Source: Streptomyces sp. NBC_00335 (GTDB lineage Bacteria; Actinomycetota; Actinomycetes; Streptomycetales; Streptomycetaceae). From it: a stretch of 64,000 bases of DNA. The notes under the pieces were generated by a model. The model did no database searches and was not told where the DNA came from. It saw nothing but the letters and a program-made list of their open reading frames with translations. Location of the stretch: positions 2,852,001 to 2,916,000 of the forward strand of contig NZ_CP108006.1 of the NCBI RefSeq assembly GCF_036127095.1, read 5' to 3'. Made by a program: the position numbers and the translations under genes. Positions within the stretch are counted from its first letter, which is position 1. The number at the start of each line of letters is the position of its first letter. This document shows positions 26,522 through 34,657 of the stretch, one piece after another.

Positions 26522-26545
26522 GGCCGGCGGGCCCACCCGCCGGCC
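26522..26545 (-). terminator. moaE terminator
   Basis: GGCCGGCGGG-CCCA-CCCGCCGGCC: perfect 10-bp arms starting 5 bp beyond the moaE stop on the minus strand. Confidence 0.65.
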
Positions 26546-26550
26546 CCGCT

Positions 26551-27021
26551 TCAGCAGGCGCCGACCCACTCCTCCGTACCGTCCGCGAAAGTCTGGTGCT
26601 TCCAGATCGGGACCTCGTGCTTGAGGTCGTCGATCAGCATCCGGGCGGCTTCGAAGGCTTCGCCGCGGTGCGGGCAGGACACGGCGACGACCACCGCGAG
26701 GTCGCCGACGGCCAGGTCACCGATGCGGTGGACGGCGGCGAGGGCGCGGACCGGGTACTTCTCCACGACGCGCTCGGCGACGCGGCGCATCTCCGCCTCG
26801 GCCGACGGGTGGCAGGAGTAGCCGAGCGCGTCGACGTCCGCCCCGCTGTCGTGGTCGCGCACCGTGCCGACGAAGAGCGTCGTGCCGCCCGCCGCGTCGT
26901 CGCCGACGGCCTGGAAGACCTCGTCGATCGAAAGCGGGGTCTCACGGATTTCGAGCAGCCGGATCGGGTCCGGAGCGGCGTGCTCGCCGGGGTGATCGAA
27001 GTGCGGTGCCATACCTTCCAT
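26551..27021 (-). CDS. moaE: Molybdopterin synthase catalytic subunit
   Basis: Large subunit of molybdopterin synthase, which transfers sulfur from MoaD to make the molybdopterin dithiolene. 156 residues with FVGTVRDHDSG, the HRIGDLAVGD segment and the catalytic-lysine region VPIWKHQTF. A MoaD gene is not in the window. Its product would serve molybdoenzymes such as the NarG encoded at 59.9 kb. The duplicated 3' end just downstream is unusual. The start may be ATG 27021 or the ATG three codons later. Confidence 0.92.
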   Translation of the reverse strand: MEGMAPHFDHPGEHAAPDPIRLLEIRETPLSIDEVFQAVGDDAAGGTTLFVGTVRDHDSGADVDALGYSCHPSAEAEMRRVAERVVEKYPVRALAAVHRIGDLAVGDLAVVVAVSCPHRGEAFEAARMLIDDLKHEVPIWKHQTFADGTEEWVGAC

Positions 27022-27187
27022 CGTGCCCTAGCCGCCGACCCGGCGGAATAGCAGTTTCACCAGGTCCCCACCGGCCCTCTTGGGAGCCTCCTACAGGAAC
27101 CCCCTGGTCACGGCGCAGGCCAAACCGGCCGGACCCGGCCCCGCCGACCAGATCCAGCCCCGCCGGCAAAAACCGGCCCCGCCGGGG

Positions 27188-28351
27188 TCAGATGCCCCGG
27201 CGCCGGCGGGCGGCGCGGATCGCGGCGGCGGCGCCCAGCAGCGCGACCGTCGCCCCCGCGGCGCCGGCGGCCGTGGCGTCCTTGCGTCCCAGCCTGCGCC
27301 CCGCGACGGTGTGCCGCCCGGCGACCTCTTGGAGGAGCTCCGCCAGCACCTCCTCGTTGGTCCAGCGCGGCCGCCACCCCGCCGCGTGCAGCCTGCTGAC
27401 GCTGACCACCCACGGGTGCATCGTGTACGCGAGGTCCCCGGCCGGGGACGGGGTGAGGCCGATCCGGTGCAGCCGGGCCGCCGCGCCCAGGGCCACGGCC
27501 GACGGGAGCTCCATGCGGCGGATCCCGCTCAGCTCCTCGACCTCCTCCTGCTCCAGCCAGCCCTCGCAGCCGACCGCCAGCTCTCCCTCGACCTTCTCCA
27601 GGGCCGCGTACTCCAGCGCGCTGACCAGGTCCTCGACGTGGCAGAACTGCCAGGTCGGGCGGGAGCCGGCCACCACCAGCAGGCGCGGGGACTCGAAGTA
27701 GCGGGTCAGCGCGGTGTCCGTACCGCCGACCAGTACCGCCGGGCGGACGACGGTGACGTTCAGGCCGGGGTGCGCGCGCGGCGCCCGGCGCCCCAGCCGC
27801 TCGATCTCCAGCAGGTCGCCGACGCCGGTCGCCTCGGCGGTGGCGCGCAGCTCGGCGTCCTCCGAGAGCGGGATGTCGTTGTCCGGCAGGGCCCCGTAGA
27901 CCATCGCGGACGTGCAGAGCACGACCCGGTGCACTCCGGCCGCCGCGGCGGCGGTGAGCACGGTCTGGGTCCCCCGCACGTTGTACGCCGTACGGGCTGC
28001 CGGGTCCGTCTCCAGATCGAGGTCGAGGGCGAGGTGCACCACGACGTCCGCGCCGCGCAGTTTCTCCGCGATCGCGGGGTCCCGTACGTCCAGGAGGTGC
28101 CACACCGCGTCGGTGCTGTCCCCGCGCCGCTCGTCGATCGCGACGACCTGCTTGACCTCGTCGGACGCGGCCAGCCTGGTCACCAGGGCCGCTCCGACCC
28201 CCGAGGCGGCGCCGGTCACGGCGATCACGGGGCCTCGGCGCGCGGAGCCGCCCGGGTTTCGCGTCCGGCGAACGCCGTGGGCGTCCCCGCCGTGCTCAGG
28301 GCGGTCTTCCGGGCCCTGTTCGTCCAAAGCGTGCGGATCTGGGGAACTCAC
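27188..28351 (-). CDS. NAD-dependent epimerase/SDR-family protein
   Basis: 387 residues. Extended short-chain-dehydrogenase fold with nucleotide motif VTGAASGVGAAL (TGxxxGxG), acidic residue in AIDERRG, and SAMVYGALPD carrying a YG-type motif, but without the canonical downstream Y-x3-K, so catalytic competence is uncertain. The C-terminal tail ends in a hydrophobic segment (ATAAGAAGATVALLGAAAAI) plus Arg cluster, suggesting a membrane tether. GTG at 28351 with GGAG about 10 nt upstream gives a sensible N-terminus; the longer frame is antisense to the neighbour. Divergent from the metalloprotease-like gene. Confidence 0.75.
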   Translation of the reverse strand: MSSPDPHALDEQGPEDRPEHGGDAHGVRRTRNPGGSARRGPVIAVTGAASGVGAALVTRLAASDEVKQVVAIDERRGDSTDAVWHLLDVRDPAIAEKLRGADVVVHLALDLDLETDPAARTAYNVRGTQTVLTAAAAAGVHRVVLCTSAMVYGALPDNDIPLSEDAELRATAEATGVGDLLEIERLGRRAPRAHPGLNVTVVRPAVLVGGTDTALTRYFESPRLLVVAGSRPTWQFCHVEDLVSALEYAALEKVEGELAVGCEGWLEQEEVEELSGIRRMELPSAVALGAAARLHRIGLTPSPAGDLAYTMHPWVVSVSRLHAAGWRPRWTNEEVLAELLQEVAGRHTVAGRRLGRKDATAAGAAGATVALLGAAAAIRAARRRRGI

Positions 28352-28543
28352 CAGGCGTCTCCAGCGGTTGTCTTCAGTAGGGACGCGCCGTGACGCGGAC
28401 CCACCAGTTGATGTCCATCCTGCCGCAGCCCAGGAGTCAGCGGAGCACCGAGCCCGGAAGCGGGTCTGGTGTCTACGCTGGGTGGTGTTGTCGACCCATT
28501 GTCCGCCGGCCCCCGCCGGCGGCCCTACGAGCCGAGGAAACCC

Positions 28544-29947
28544 GTGAGCGACACCCCATTCGGATTCGGCCTTCCGCCCGAGGAGCCGGACAACGGCGAC
28601 GAGGGCAAGAAGAAGGGCAACCAGGGCGGTCAGAGCGGCCCGAATCCGTTCGGGTTCGGCACGGGCCTGCCCGGCGGCTCCGGCGCCCCGGGGGACGCCG
28701 ACAACCCCTTCGCCGCGATGTTCGGTTCCATGAACCCGAACGACCTCGGCGCCGCCTTCCAGCAGCTCGGCCAGATGCTGAGCTACGAGGGCGGCCCGGT
28801 CAACTGGGACATGGCCAAGGACATCGCCCGCCAGACCGTGGCCCAGGGCACCGCGGACGGGGTCAAGGACGCCAGCGTCGGCCTCGCCGAGAAGTCGGCG
28901 GTCGAGGAGGCCGTGCGCCTCGCCGACCACTGGCTCGACGACGTCACCTCGCTGCCGTCGGGCGCCGCCACCGCCGTGGCGTGGAGCCGCGCCGAATGGG
29001 TCGAGGCGACCCTGCCGGTGTGGAAGGAGCTCGTGGACCCGGTCGCCGAGCGCGTCGGCGCGGCCATGGGCGGCGTCCTGCCCGAGGAGATGCAGGCCAT
29101 GGCGGGCCCGCTGCTCGGCATGATGCGCTCCATGGGCGGGGCCATGTTCGGCCAGCAGATCGGCCAGGCCGTGGGCACCCTCGCGGGCGAGGTCGTGGGC
29201 TCGACCGACGTCGGGCTCCCGCTGGGCCCGGCCGGCAAGGCCGCCCTGCTGCCGCTGAACATCGAGAGCTTCGGCAAGGACCTGGGCGTCTCCTCCGACG
29301 AGGTGCGGCTGTACCTGGCGCTGCGCGAGGCCGCGCACGCGCGGCTCTTCGCGCACGTGCCGTGGCTGCGCTCGCATCTCTTCGGCGCGGTCGAGGGGTA
29401 CGCGCGGGGCATCAAGGTGGACACCTCGAAGCTGGAGGACGTGGTCGGCCAGCTCGACCCGTCGAACCCGGAGCAGCTTCAGGAAGCCCTTCAGGGCGGC
29501 ATGTTCCAGCCGCAGGACACCCCCGAGCAGAAGGCTGCCCTGGCCCGTCTGGAGACGGCGCTCGCGCTGGTCGAGGGCTGGGTGGACGCGGTCGTGCACG
29601 AGGCCGCCAAGCCCCGGCTGACCTCGGCGGACGCCATGCGCGAGACCATGCGCAGGCGGCGCGCCTCGGGCGGCCCGGCGGAGCAGACCTTCGCCACGCT
29701 GATCGGGCTGGAGCTGCGGCCGCGCCGGCTGCGCGACGCCTCGCGGCTGTGGGCCTCGCTCACCGACGCGCGCGGGGTGGACGGGCGCGACGGGCTGTGG
29801 GAGCACCCGGACATGCTGCCGACCGCTTCCGACCTGGACGACCCGGACGGGTTCGTGCACCGCGAGCAGCTGGACTTCTCCGAGATCGACAAGATGCTGG
29901 GCGAGGCCGCCCAGAAGCGCGAGCAGGACGGCGACGACAAGAAGTGA
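28544..29947 (+). CDS. DUF2342/zinc-dependent metalloprotease-like protein
   Basis: 467 residues. After a Gly/Pro-rich N-terminus (FGFGLPPEEP), the protein shows the helical core of the actinobacterial DUF2342 family, including LREAAHARLFAHVPWL (H-x-x-x-H-like) and VEGWVDAVVHEAAKPRL (V-x-x-H-E). The zinc ligands resemble a metallopeptidase but activity is unproven for this group. GTG 28544 is preceded by GAGG. It overlaps the NUDIX gene by 4 bp (GTGA), so they form an operon. Its counterpart is Rv3195 in mycobacteria. Confidence 0.82.
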   Translation: MSDTPFGFGLPPEEPDNGDEGKKKGNQGGQSGPNPFGFGTGLPGGSGAPGDADNPFAAMFGSMNPNDLGAAFQQLGQMLSYEGGPVNWDMAKDIARQTVAQGTADGVKDASVGLAEKSAVEEAVRLADHWLDDVTSLPSGAATAVAWSRAEWVEATLPVWKELVDPVAERVGAAMGGVLPEEMQAMAGPLLGMMRSMGGAMFGQQIGQAVGTLAGEVVGSTDVGLPLGPAGKAALLPLNIESFGKDLGVSSDEVRLYLALREAAHARLFAHVPWLRSHLFGAVEGYARGIKVDTSKLEDVVGQLDPSNPEQLQEALQGGMFQPQDTPEQKAALARLETALALVEGWVDAVVHEAAKPRLTSADAMRETMRRRRASGGPAEQTFATLIGLELRPRRLRDASRLWASLTDARGVDGRDGLWEHPDMLPTASDLDDPDGFVHREQLDFSEIDKMLGEAAQKREQDGDDKK

Positions 29948-30468
29948 CCCTGTACGAAGACACGGTGCTGGTCCTGAAGTCCTACGAGGACCAGCCCGAG
30001 CTGCGCGACCTGTACCTGGAGCACTTGGCCGCCCACCCGGACGGGGTCTACAAGCCCTGCCAGGCGGGGCACGTCACGGGCAGCGCCCTGGTGATCGACC
30101 CGGTGCGGGACCGCGTGCTGCTGACCCTGCACAAGAAGCTCGGCATGTGGCTCCAGATGGGCGGCCACTGCGAGCCCGGTGACACGACCATCGCCGGGGC
30201 CGCGATGCGCGAGGCCGTGGAGGAGTCGGGCATCGCCGAGGGGCTGACCCTGGTGCCCGGCGGCCCGGTGCGCCTGGACCGGCATCCGATCCCGGCTCCG
30301 TGCAACTGGCACCTGGACGTGCAGTACGCGGTGCTGGCGCCCGCCGGTGCCCTCGAAGCGATCAGCGACGAGTCGCTGGACCTGCGCTGGTTCCCGTACG
30401 CCCAGGTGGCGGAGGTGGCCGACACCTCGGTGGTGCGGCTGCTGGAGGCGGCCCTGGCGCGGCTCTGA
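29944..30468 (+). CDS. NUDIX hydrolase
   Basis: 174 residues, starting at a GTG overlapping the previous stop. The Nudix box reads GHCEPGD...REAVEESGI: the REAVEESGI half is canonical, but eight rather than seven residues separate the D (usually E) from R, and E is replaced by D. Substrate unknown; nucleotide-diphosphate derivatives are typical. A strong terminator follows 16 bp later. Confidence 0.85.
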   Translation: MTLYEDTVLVLKSYEDQPELRDLYLEHLAAHPDGVYKPCQAGHVTGSALVIDPVRDRVLLTLHKKLGMWLQMGGHCEPGDTTIAGAAMREAVEESGIAEGLTLVPGGPVRLDRHPIPAPCNWHLDVQYAVLAPAGALEAISDESLDLRWFPYAQVAEVADTSVVRLLEAALARL

Positions 30469-30484
30469 GCCGGCAGGAACAGGA

Positions 30485-30524
30485 GGAAGGGGCGGCCCCC
30501 GCCGATGCGGGGGCCGCCCCTTCC
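30485..30524. terminator. Bidirectional terminator between NUDIX and AIM24 genes
   Basis: 18-bp perfect arms (30485-30502 and 30507-30524, loop CGAT) with A/T-containing outer ends, between convergent genes. Confidence 0.85.
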
Positions 30525-30539
30525 GTCCGTCCGTGCCCG

Positions 30540-30587
30540 GATCCGTGCGTACCGGGATCCGTGCGTACCGGGATCGTCCGTACCCGG
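30540..30587. repeat. 16-bp tandem repeat, three units
   Basis: GATCCGTGCGTACCGG at 30540 and 30556 is followed by a diverged third unit at 30572. It fills the space between the terminator and the AIM24 stop codon. Confidence 0.8.
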
Positions 30588-30588
30588 A

Positions 30589-31344
30589 TCAGTTCCAGGC
30601 GTTGTTCTGGTTCTGCGCGTGGGCGCCGTGCTGGCCCAGGCCGAACTGCGCGGCCGCACCCTGCCCGATCTGGGCGTTCTGCGGCGGGAGCGCCTCGCTG
30701 GGCTGGACCAGGGCGAAGCCGGTGCCGAGGAAGCTCAGCTCCCAGCCCTCGCCGGTGTTGCCGCGCCGCCGCCAGACGCCGGTGGAGTGCGTCTGGGCCT
30801 GCATCTGCACGCGCAGCGAGGTGGACCAGGCGACGATGGCGTCCGCGTCGGCGTTGACGTACTTGTCGGGCGTGACCTGCAGCATCAGCGGCTGGCCGGA
30901 GGTCATCAGCGCGACCTTGCCGCGGCCGGTGATGTTGAGCTGGTACTTGCCGGAGCCGGAGATCCCGTACTGGCTGTCCACCGCGATGGCCTCGGTGTGC
31001 AGGGTGGAGTCCAGGGCCAGCACGTAGCTGCTGTCGACCGTGAGGCCTTCCTGGTCCACGTCCACGACGTGGACGTACTGCGCCAGGTTGGCGAGGTAGA
31101 CCGTGCCCTGACCGGAGCAGCGCATCAGGTCGAGGCCCTCGCCGGTGCGGGCGCGGGCGTTGCGCTGGGTGGTGCTCTGGTACTCGCCGTCGAAGTCGAT
31201 GATCCCCTGGTAGGCGACCATCGCGCCCTTGCGGGCCAGGACGTCGTCGGAGCCGCTCAGGGAGACCCGCAGCAGCTGCGGGTTCTGGACGGCGTACCGC
31301 TCCTGGGACTGCGCCTCTGCGTGGGCGAAAAGTGAGCTCTGCAT
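30589..31344 (-). CDS. AIM24-family protein, copy 3
   Basis: 251 residues of the AIM24/TIGR00266 beta-sandwich family: QLLRVSLSGSDDVLARKGAMVAYQG near the N-terminus, then IAWS/VAWS-type strands and FALVQPSEALP at the end, plus an Asn/Gln-rich C-terminal tail (AQNQNNAWN). In yeast AIM24 is mitochondrial; bacterial roles are not established. ATG 31344 has GGGGGAG about 11 nt upstream. It is the third gene of a same-strand set (TerD-AIM24, AIM24, AIM24) with gaps of 11 and 17 bp, clearly co-transcribed paralogues. Confidence 0.87.
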   Translation of the reverse strand: MQSSLFAHAEAQSQERYAVQNPQLLRVSLSGSDDVLARKGAMVAYQGIIDFDGEYQSTTQRNARARTGEGLDLMRCSGQGTVYLANLAQYVHVVDVDQEGLTVDSSYVLALDSTLHTEAIAVDSQYGISGSGKYQLNITGRGKVALMTSGQPLMLQVTPDKYVNADADAIVAWSTSLRVQMQAQTHSTGVWRRRGNTGEGWELSFLGTGFALVQPSEALPPQNAQIGQGAAAQFGLGQHGAHAQNQNNAWN

Positions 31345-31361
31345 GGTGTGTCTTCTCCCCC

Positions 31362-32060
31362 TCAGCCCCGGGCCCGGAGCCGGTCGGTGCTGTCCTCGCT
31401 GGGCTGTACGACGACGATGCCCTGGCCGGAGAAGGCCATCTGGTAGGCCTCCCCGCTGCCCCGGCCCAGCATCGACGAGGCCTTGAAGCTGCGCTTGCCC
31501 TTGACCTTGAGGTTCGGGGACCAGGCGACGAGCGCGTCCGGGTCGACGTACGTCTCGTCGTCGCCGCGGCCGCAGTCGACCACGATCGGCGTGCCGCGCG
31601 AGGTGATCGCGACCCAGCCGGTGCCGGCGACCGACACGTTGAACAGGCCCTGGCCGGCGAACTTGGCCATGCCCTTGACCCGCTCCACGCCCCACTGGAG
31701 GTGGGCGTCGAAGGCGAGCAGGTTGGTGCCGTTGACGGAGAGCGAGTCGTTGTTGAGGTTGATCACGACGACGTCCGCGCCGTAGTCGGCGAGGTAGAGC
31801 AGGCCGTCGCCCGTGCACTTCATGAGCGGGGCGCCCTCACCGGTGAGCCACTGCGAGGCCATCTGGCGGACGGCCGGCGGGTTCGGCTCGTACTGGACGA
31901 AGCCCTCGTAGGCGACCATGGATCCGGTGCGCGCGAAGAGGTCCTGGCCGCTCTGCATGGCGACCTTGAGCATCGCGCGGCCGTGGTTCTCCATGCGGGC
32001 CGTGACGGGGGTCGGGGCGTAGCCCGCGAGCTGCTGGTTCATTGCGTTCATGGCATTCAT
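31362..32060 (-). CDS. AIM24-family protein, copy 2
   Basis: 232 residues, same beta-sandwich family as its neighbours (KVAMQSGQDLFARTGSMVAYEG; VAWSPNLKVKGK; GIVVVQPSEDS). The N-terminus MNAMNAMNQQ offers three in-frame ATGs (32060, 32051, 32042); GAGGGAG lies about 7 nt before the first. It starts 11 bp after the TerD-AIM24 stop. Duplication of the AIM24 module within one operon suggests a hetero-oligomeric assembly, which is inference. Confidence 0.87.
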   Translation of the reverse strand: MNAMNAMNQQLAGYAPTPVTARMENHGRAMLKVAMQSGQDLFARTGSMVAYEGFVQYEPNPPAVRQMASQWLTGEGAPLMKCTGDGLLYLADYGADVVVINLNNDSLSVNGTNLLAFDAHLQWGVERVKGMAKFAGQGLFNVSVAGTGWVAITSRGTPIVVDCGRGDDETYVDPDALVAWSPNLKVKGKRSFKASSMLGRGSGEAYQMAFSGQGIVVVQPSEDSTDRLRARG

Positions 32061-32071
32061 GTGGGGCTCCC

Positions 32072-33706
32072 TCAGACCTCGTACGGCTGGACGACGATGA
32101 AGTTGCCGGGAGCGCCGCGGAACTGGAGGTTCACGGTCTCCCCGCTGTGGCCGGGGTAGGCGTTGCGGCGCAGCCGGACCTGGCTGGAGATGATCACCTG
32201 GGAGGCGGCCGACCACGCGACTATGGCGTTGCTGTCCGCGAAGGTGGTCGGGGTGACGGGCAGGACGACGGGCACGCCGTGCGTCTTGACGATCACCGTG
32301 CCGGTGCCCTGGAACTGCATGGTGAACAGGGCGCCGCCCGGGATGCCGTGGCCCTCGATGCGGCGGACCTCGTGCTGGAGCGACTCGTCGAAGGCGAGGA
32401 CGTTCTCGGCGGAGACGCAGATGGCGTCGCCCTGGAGCTCGATGGCGTGCAGGTGCGCGCCTTCCTCCGCGAGGAAGACCTGGCCGCGGCCGGCGCAGCG
32501 CATCAGCTGCATCTCCTGGCCGGTGGCGTTGCCGACGACGCGGCCGGCGAAGCCCGCGCCCTTGTAGCTGAAGTCGACCTTGCCCTGGTAGAGGACCATG
32601 CTGCCCTGGCGGGCGAGGACGGCCTGGCCGCCCATGGCGAGATCGACGCGCATGAGCTGCTGGTTCTGCGGGGTCCAGCGGGCGCCGGTGGGCGCTTCCT
32701 TGTACGGCTGGAGGGCGGCGGCGAGTCCGGCGCCGGCGGCGGGCACCGCCTGCGGGGGCTGGCCGTAGCCCTGGGGCTGCTGGCCGAAGCCGGGCTGCTG
32801 GCCGTACGGGGGCTGCTGCTGGCCGGGGACCTGGCCGTACGAGGGCTGCGGCTGCTGCCCGTACGGCGCGGGGGCCGGGGCGGGCGGCGGAACCTGCCCG
32901 TAGGGCGCGGGGGCGGGCGGGGCCAGGGGGGCGCCCATCGGTGCGGCCATGGTGGGGGCCGCGTGGACGGGCTGCTGGTACGGCGCGGGGGCCGGGACCT
33001 GCGCCGGGGCGGGGGCCTGGGGCGGCGCCTGGGCCGGCGCACCGAAGGAGGGCGCCGGGGCCGGGGGCTGCGTCTGGGCGGGAGCGCCGAAGGAGGGCGC
33101 CGGGGCGGCGGCCTGCGGGGGCGGGGCGAAACCGGGCGCCGCGGCCGGGGCCTGCGCCTGCGCCGCGGGCTGCTCCTCCTCGGCGACCTCGCCGCCGAAG
33201 TTCTGGAGCAGCGCGGCGAGACCGCCGTCGAAGCCCTGACCGACGGCGGCGAAGCGCCATACGTCCTTGAGGTAGAAGTCGCCGATCATCAGCGCGCGCT
33301 CGGTGCTGAACTCCGAGCCCGAGAAGGAGTACCGGACGACCTCCTCGCCTCCCGCGACGATGCGGATGTAGCCGGGGCCGATCTGCGACATCTGCCCGGC
33401 GCCGTCGATGGAGGCGGCGAAGGAGAGCTTGTGGATGTTGGCAGGAATGCGGTCCAGGGTCACCCGGAAGGATTCCGTGTCGCCGGCCTGCGTGCCGAGC
33501 TGCTGGATGGACTCCTCCGGCGACTTCGGCTGGTTGAAGAAGACGAAGTAGCGGTCGTCCGAAAGCTGTTCGTTGACGTCCAGGCCGAAGCAGCTGATGT
33601 CGATGGCGAGTCCCGGCCCGGCGATCTGGACACCCACATAGAGGTCTGTGCCCGCTGTCAGATCACTGATTTTGGCCTTGTGACCGCGTTGGAATTCCCT
33701 GGCCAT
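32072..33706 (-). CDS. TerD-AIM24 fusion protein
   Basis: 544 residues in three parts. Residues 1 to about 175 form a TerD domain (tellurium-resistance/stress type): DLTAGTDLYVGVQIAGPGL, FFNQPKSPEESIQQLG, RYSFSGSEFSTERALMIGDFYL. Residues about 180-340 are a Pro/Ala/Gln-rich linker with repeated A-P-x-P-x-F-G-A-P and P-Y-G-Q units. The remainder is an AIM24 domain (NQQLMRVDLAMGGQAVLARQ to FIVVQPYEV). TerD proteins bind calcium and are linked to membrane-associated stress responses. First gene of the three-gene AIM24 operon. Confidence 0.87.
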   Translation of the reverse strand: MAREFQRGHKAKISDLTAGTDLYVGVQIAGPGLAIDISCFGLDVNEQLSDDRYFVFFNQPKSPEESIQQLGTQAGDTESFRVTLDRIPANIHKLSFAASIDGAGQMSQIGPGYIRIVAGGEEVVRYSFSGSEFSTERALMIGDFYLKDVWRFAAVGQGFDGGLAALLQNFGGEVAEEEQPAAQAQAPAAAPGFAPPPQAAAPAPSFGAPAQTQPPAPAPSFGAPAQAPPQAPAPAQVPAPAPYQQPVHAAPTMAAPMGAPLAPPAPAPYGQVPPPAPAPAPYGQQPQPSYGQVPGQQQPPYGQQPGFGQQPQGYGQPPQAVPAAGAGLAAALQPYKEAPTGARWTPQNQQLMRVDLAMGGQAVLARQGSMVLYQGKVDFSYKGAGFAGRVVGNATGQEMQLMRCAGRGQVFLAEEGAHLHAIELQGDAICVSAENVLAFDESLQHEVRRIEGHGIPGGALFTMQFQGTGTVIVKTHGVPVVLPVTPTTFADSNAIVAWSAASQVIISSQVRLRRNAYPGHSGETVNLQFRGAPGNFIVVQPYEV

Positions 33707-33845
33707 ACGTAAGACCGTCCCCCATCCCGACTGTGAATGCGTGCCGCTCAGGCTAACGGCATCCCCGGACATCCGGCCAAGTCGGTACCGACCCGGTACA
33801 TATCACGAGGCGTGACATGACGGGTATATAGCGGACAAATGCTGA

Positions 33846-34385
33846 TCATTCCTCGCGGGCGGCGGGGACTTTCGGAAGGCGTTCGGCGGCGACGACACCT
33901 TCGAGGTACCCGCGTGCCCGCTCGGTGCGCGGGTACGCCTCCAGGAGTTCCCAGAAGCTGGGGCCGTGGCCGGGCACGAGGAGGTGCGCCAGCTCGTGCA
34001 GCAGCACGTAGTCGACGACGTACTCCGGCATCCCCTGGATGCGGTGGGAGAGCCGGATGCTGCCTTCGGCCGGGGTGCAGGAGCCCCAGCGGGTGTTCTG
34101 ATTGGTGACCCAGCGGACCGTACGGGGGCGGGCGCGGCCGCCGAAGTACTGCTCGGACAAACGCTCGGCGCGCTCGGCGAGTTCCGCGTCCCCGAGGGTG
34201 CGCTTGCTCTCCTGCGCCGCCAGCTTGTCGAGCATGACGCCCACCCAGCGCTGCTCTTCGGCCTCGGACATCCGGGCAGGGATGAGGACGACCGTACGAT
34301 CGCCCTCGCGATAGGCGGATACGGTCCTTCGGCGGCGCGCGCTCCGGCGGACTTCGACGGCGCGCTGCGGTGGATCGGCTGACAC
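33846..34385 (-). CDS. YgjP/DUF45-type zinc metallopeptidase
   Basis: 179 residues. RTVRWVTNQNTRWGSCTPAEG and HELAHLLVPGHGPSFWELL carry the HExxH zinc motif with a third His in the downstream HGxxFW, the YgjP-like (M48-related) arrangement. GTG 34385 gives V-S-A-D-P, close to where conserved sequence begins; a GTG at 34466 extends the frame by 27 residues of low conservation. No signal peptide, so cytosolic. Divergent from the E1-like gene across a 272-bp region with AT-rich stretches. Substrate unknown. Confidence 0.82.
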   Translation of the reverse strand: MSADPPQRAVEVRRSARRRRTVSAYREGDRTVVLIPARMSEAEEQRWVGVMLDKLAAQESKRTLGDAELAERAERLSEQYFGGRARPRTVRWVTNQNTRWGSCTPAEGSIRLSHRIQGMPEYVVDYVLLHELAHLLVPGHGPSFWELLEAYPRTERARGYLEGVVAAERLPKVPAAREE

Positions 34386-34657
34386 GCCACGACGGTACCC
34401 GCTCGCCACGGCGGAAGTCCCGCCCCGCTCGGGGTCGAACACGAACCGATGCGCAGTCGGCGGCACGGGCGCCCCAAAGAGCCCCGATCATTCATTTCAT
34501 ATACCTAATACCCCTCACCTGTGGACAAACTTGCGCAGGTCTTTCGCCGGCCGGGCAATCTTGCGGAAAGCGACGCGGACCCGAGGGACTGACCGGACCC
34601 GGCGGACCCAGGGGAATGCGGCGCGCGAATCGAAGCGCGAATCGAGGGAGAACCGCG

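Noticed and set aside
26158..27051. Plus-strand frame with a repeated Leu/Arg motif near moaE
   Set aside because: The internal repeat is only the antisense view of the moaE 3' duplication.
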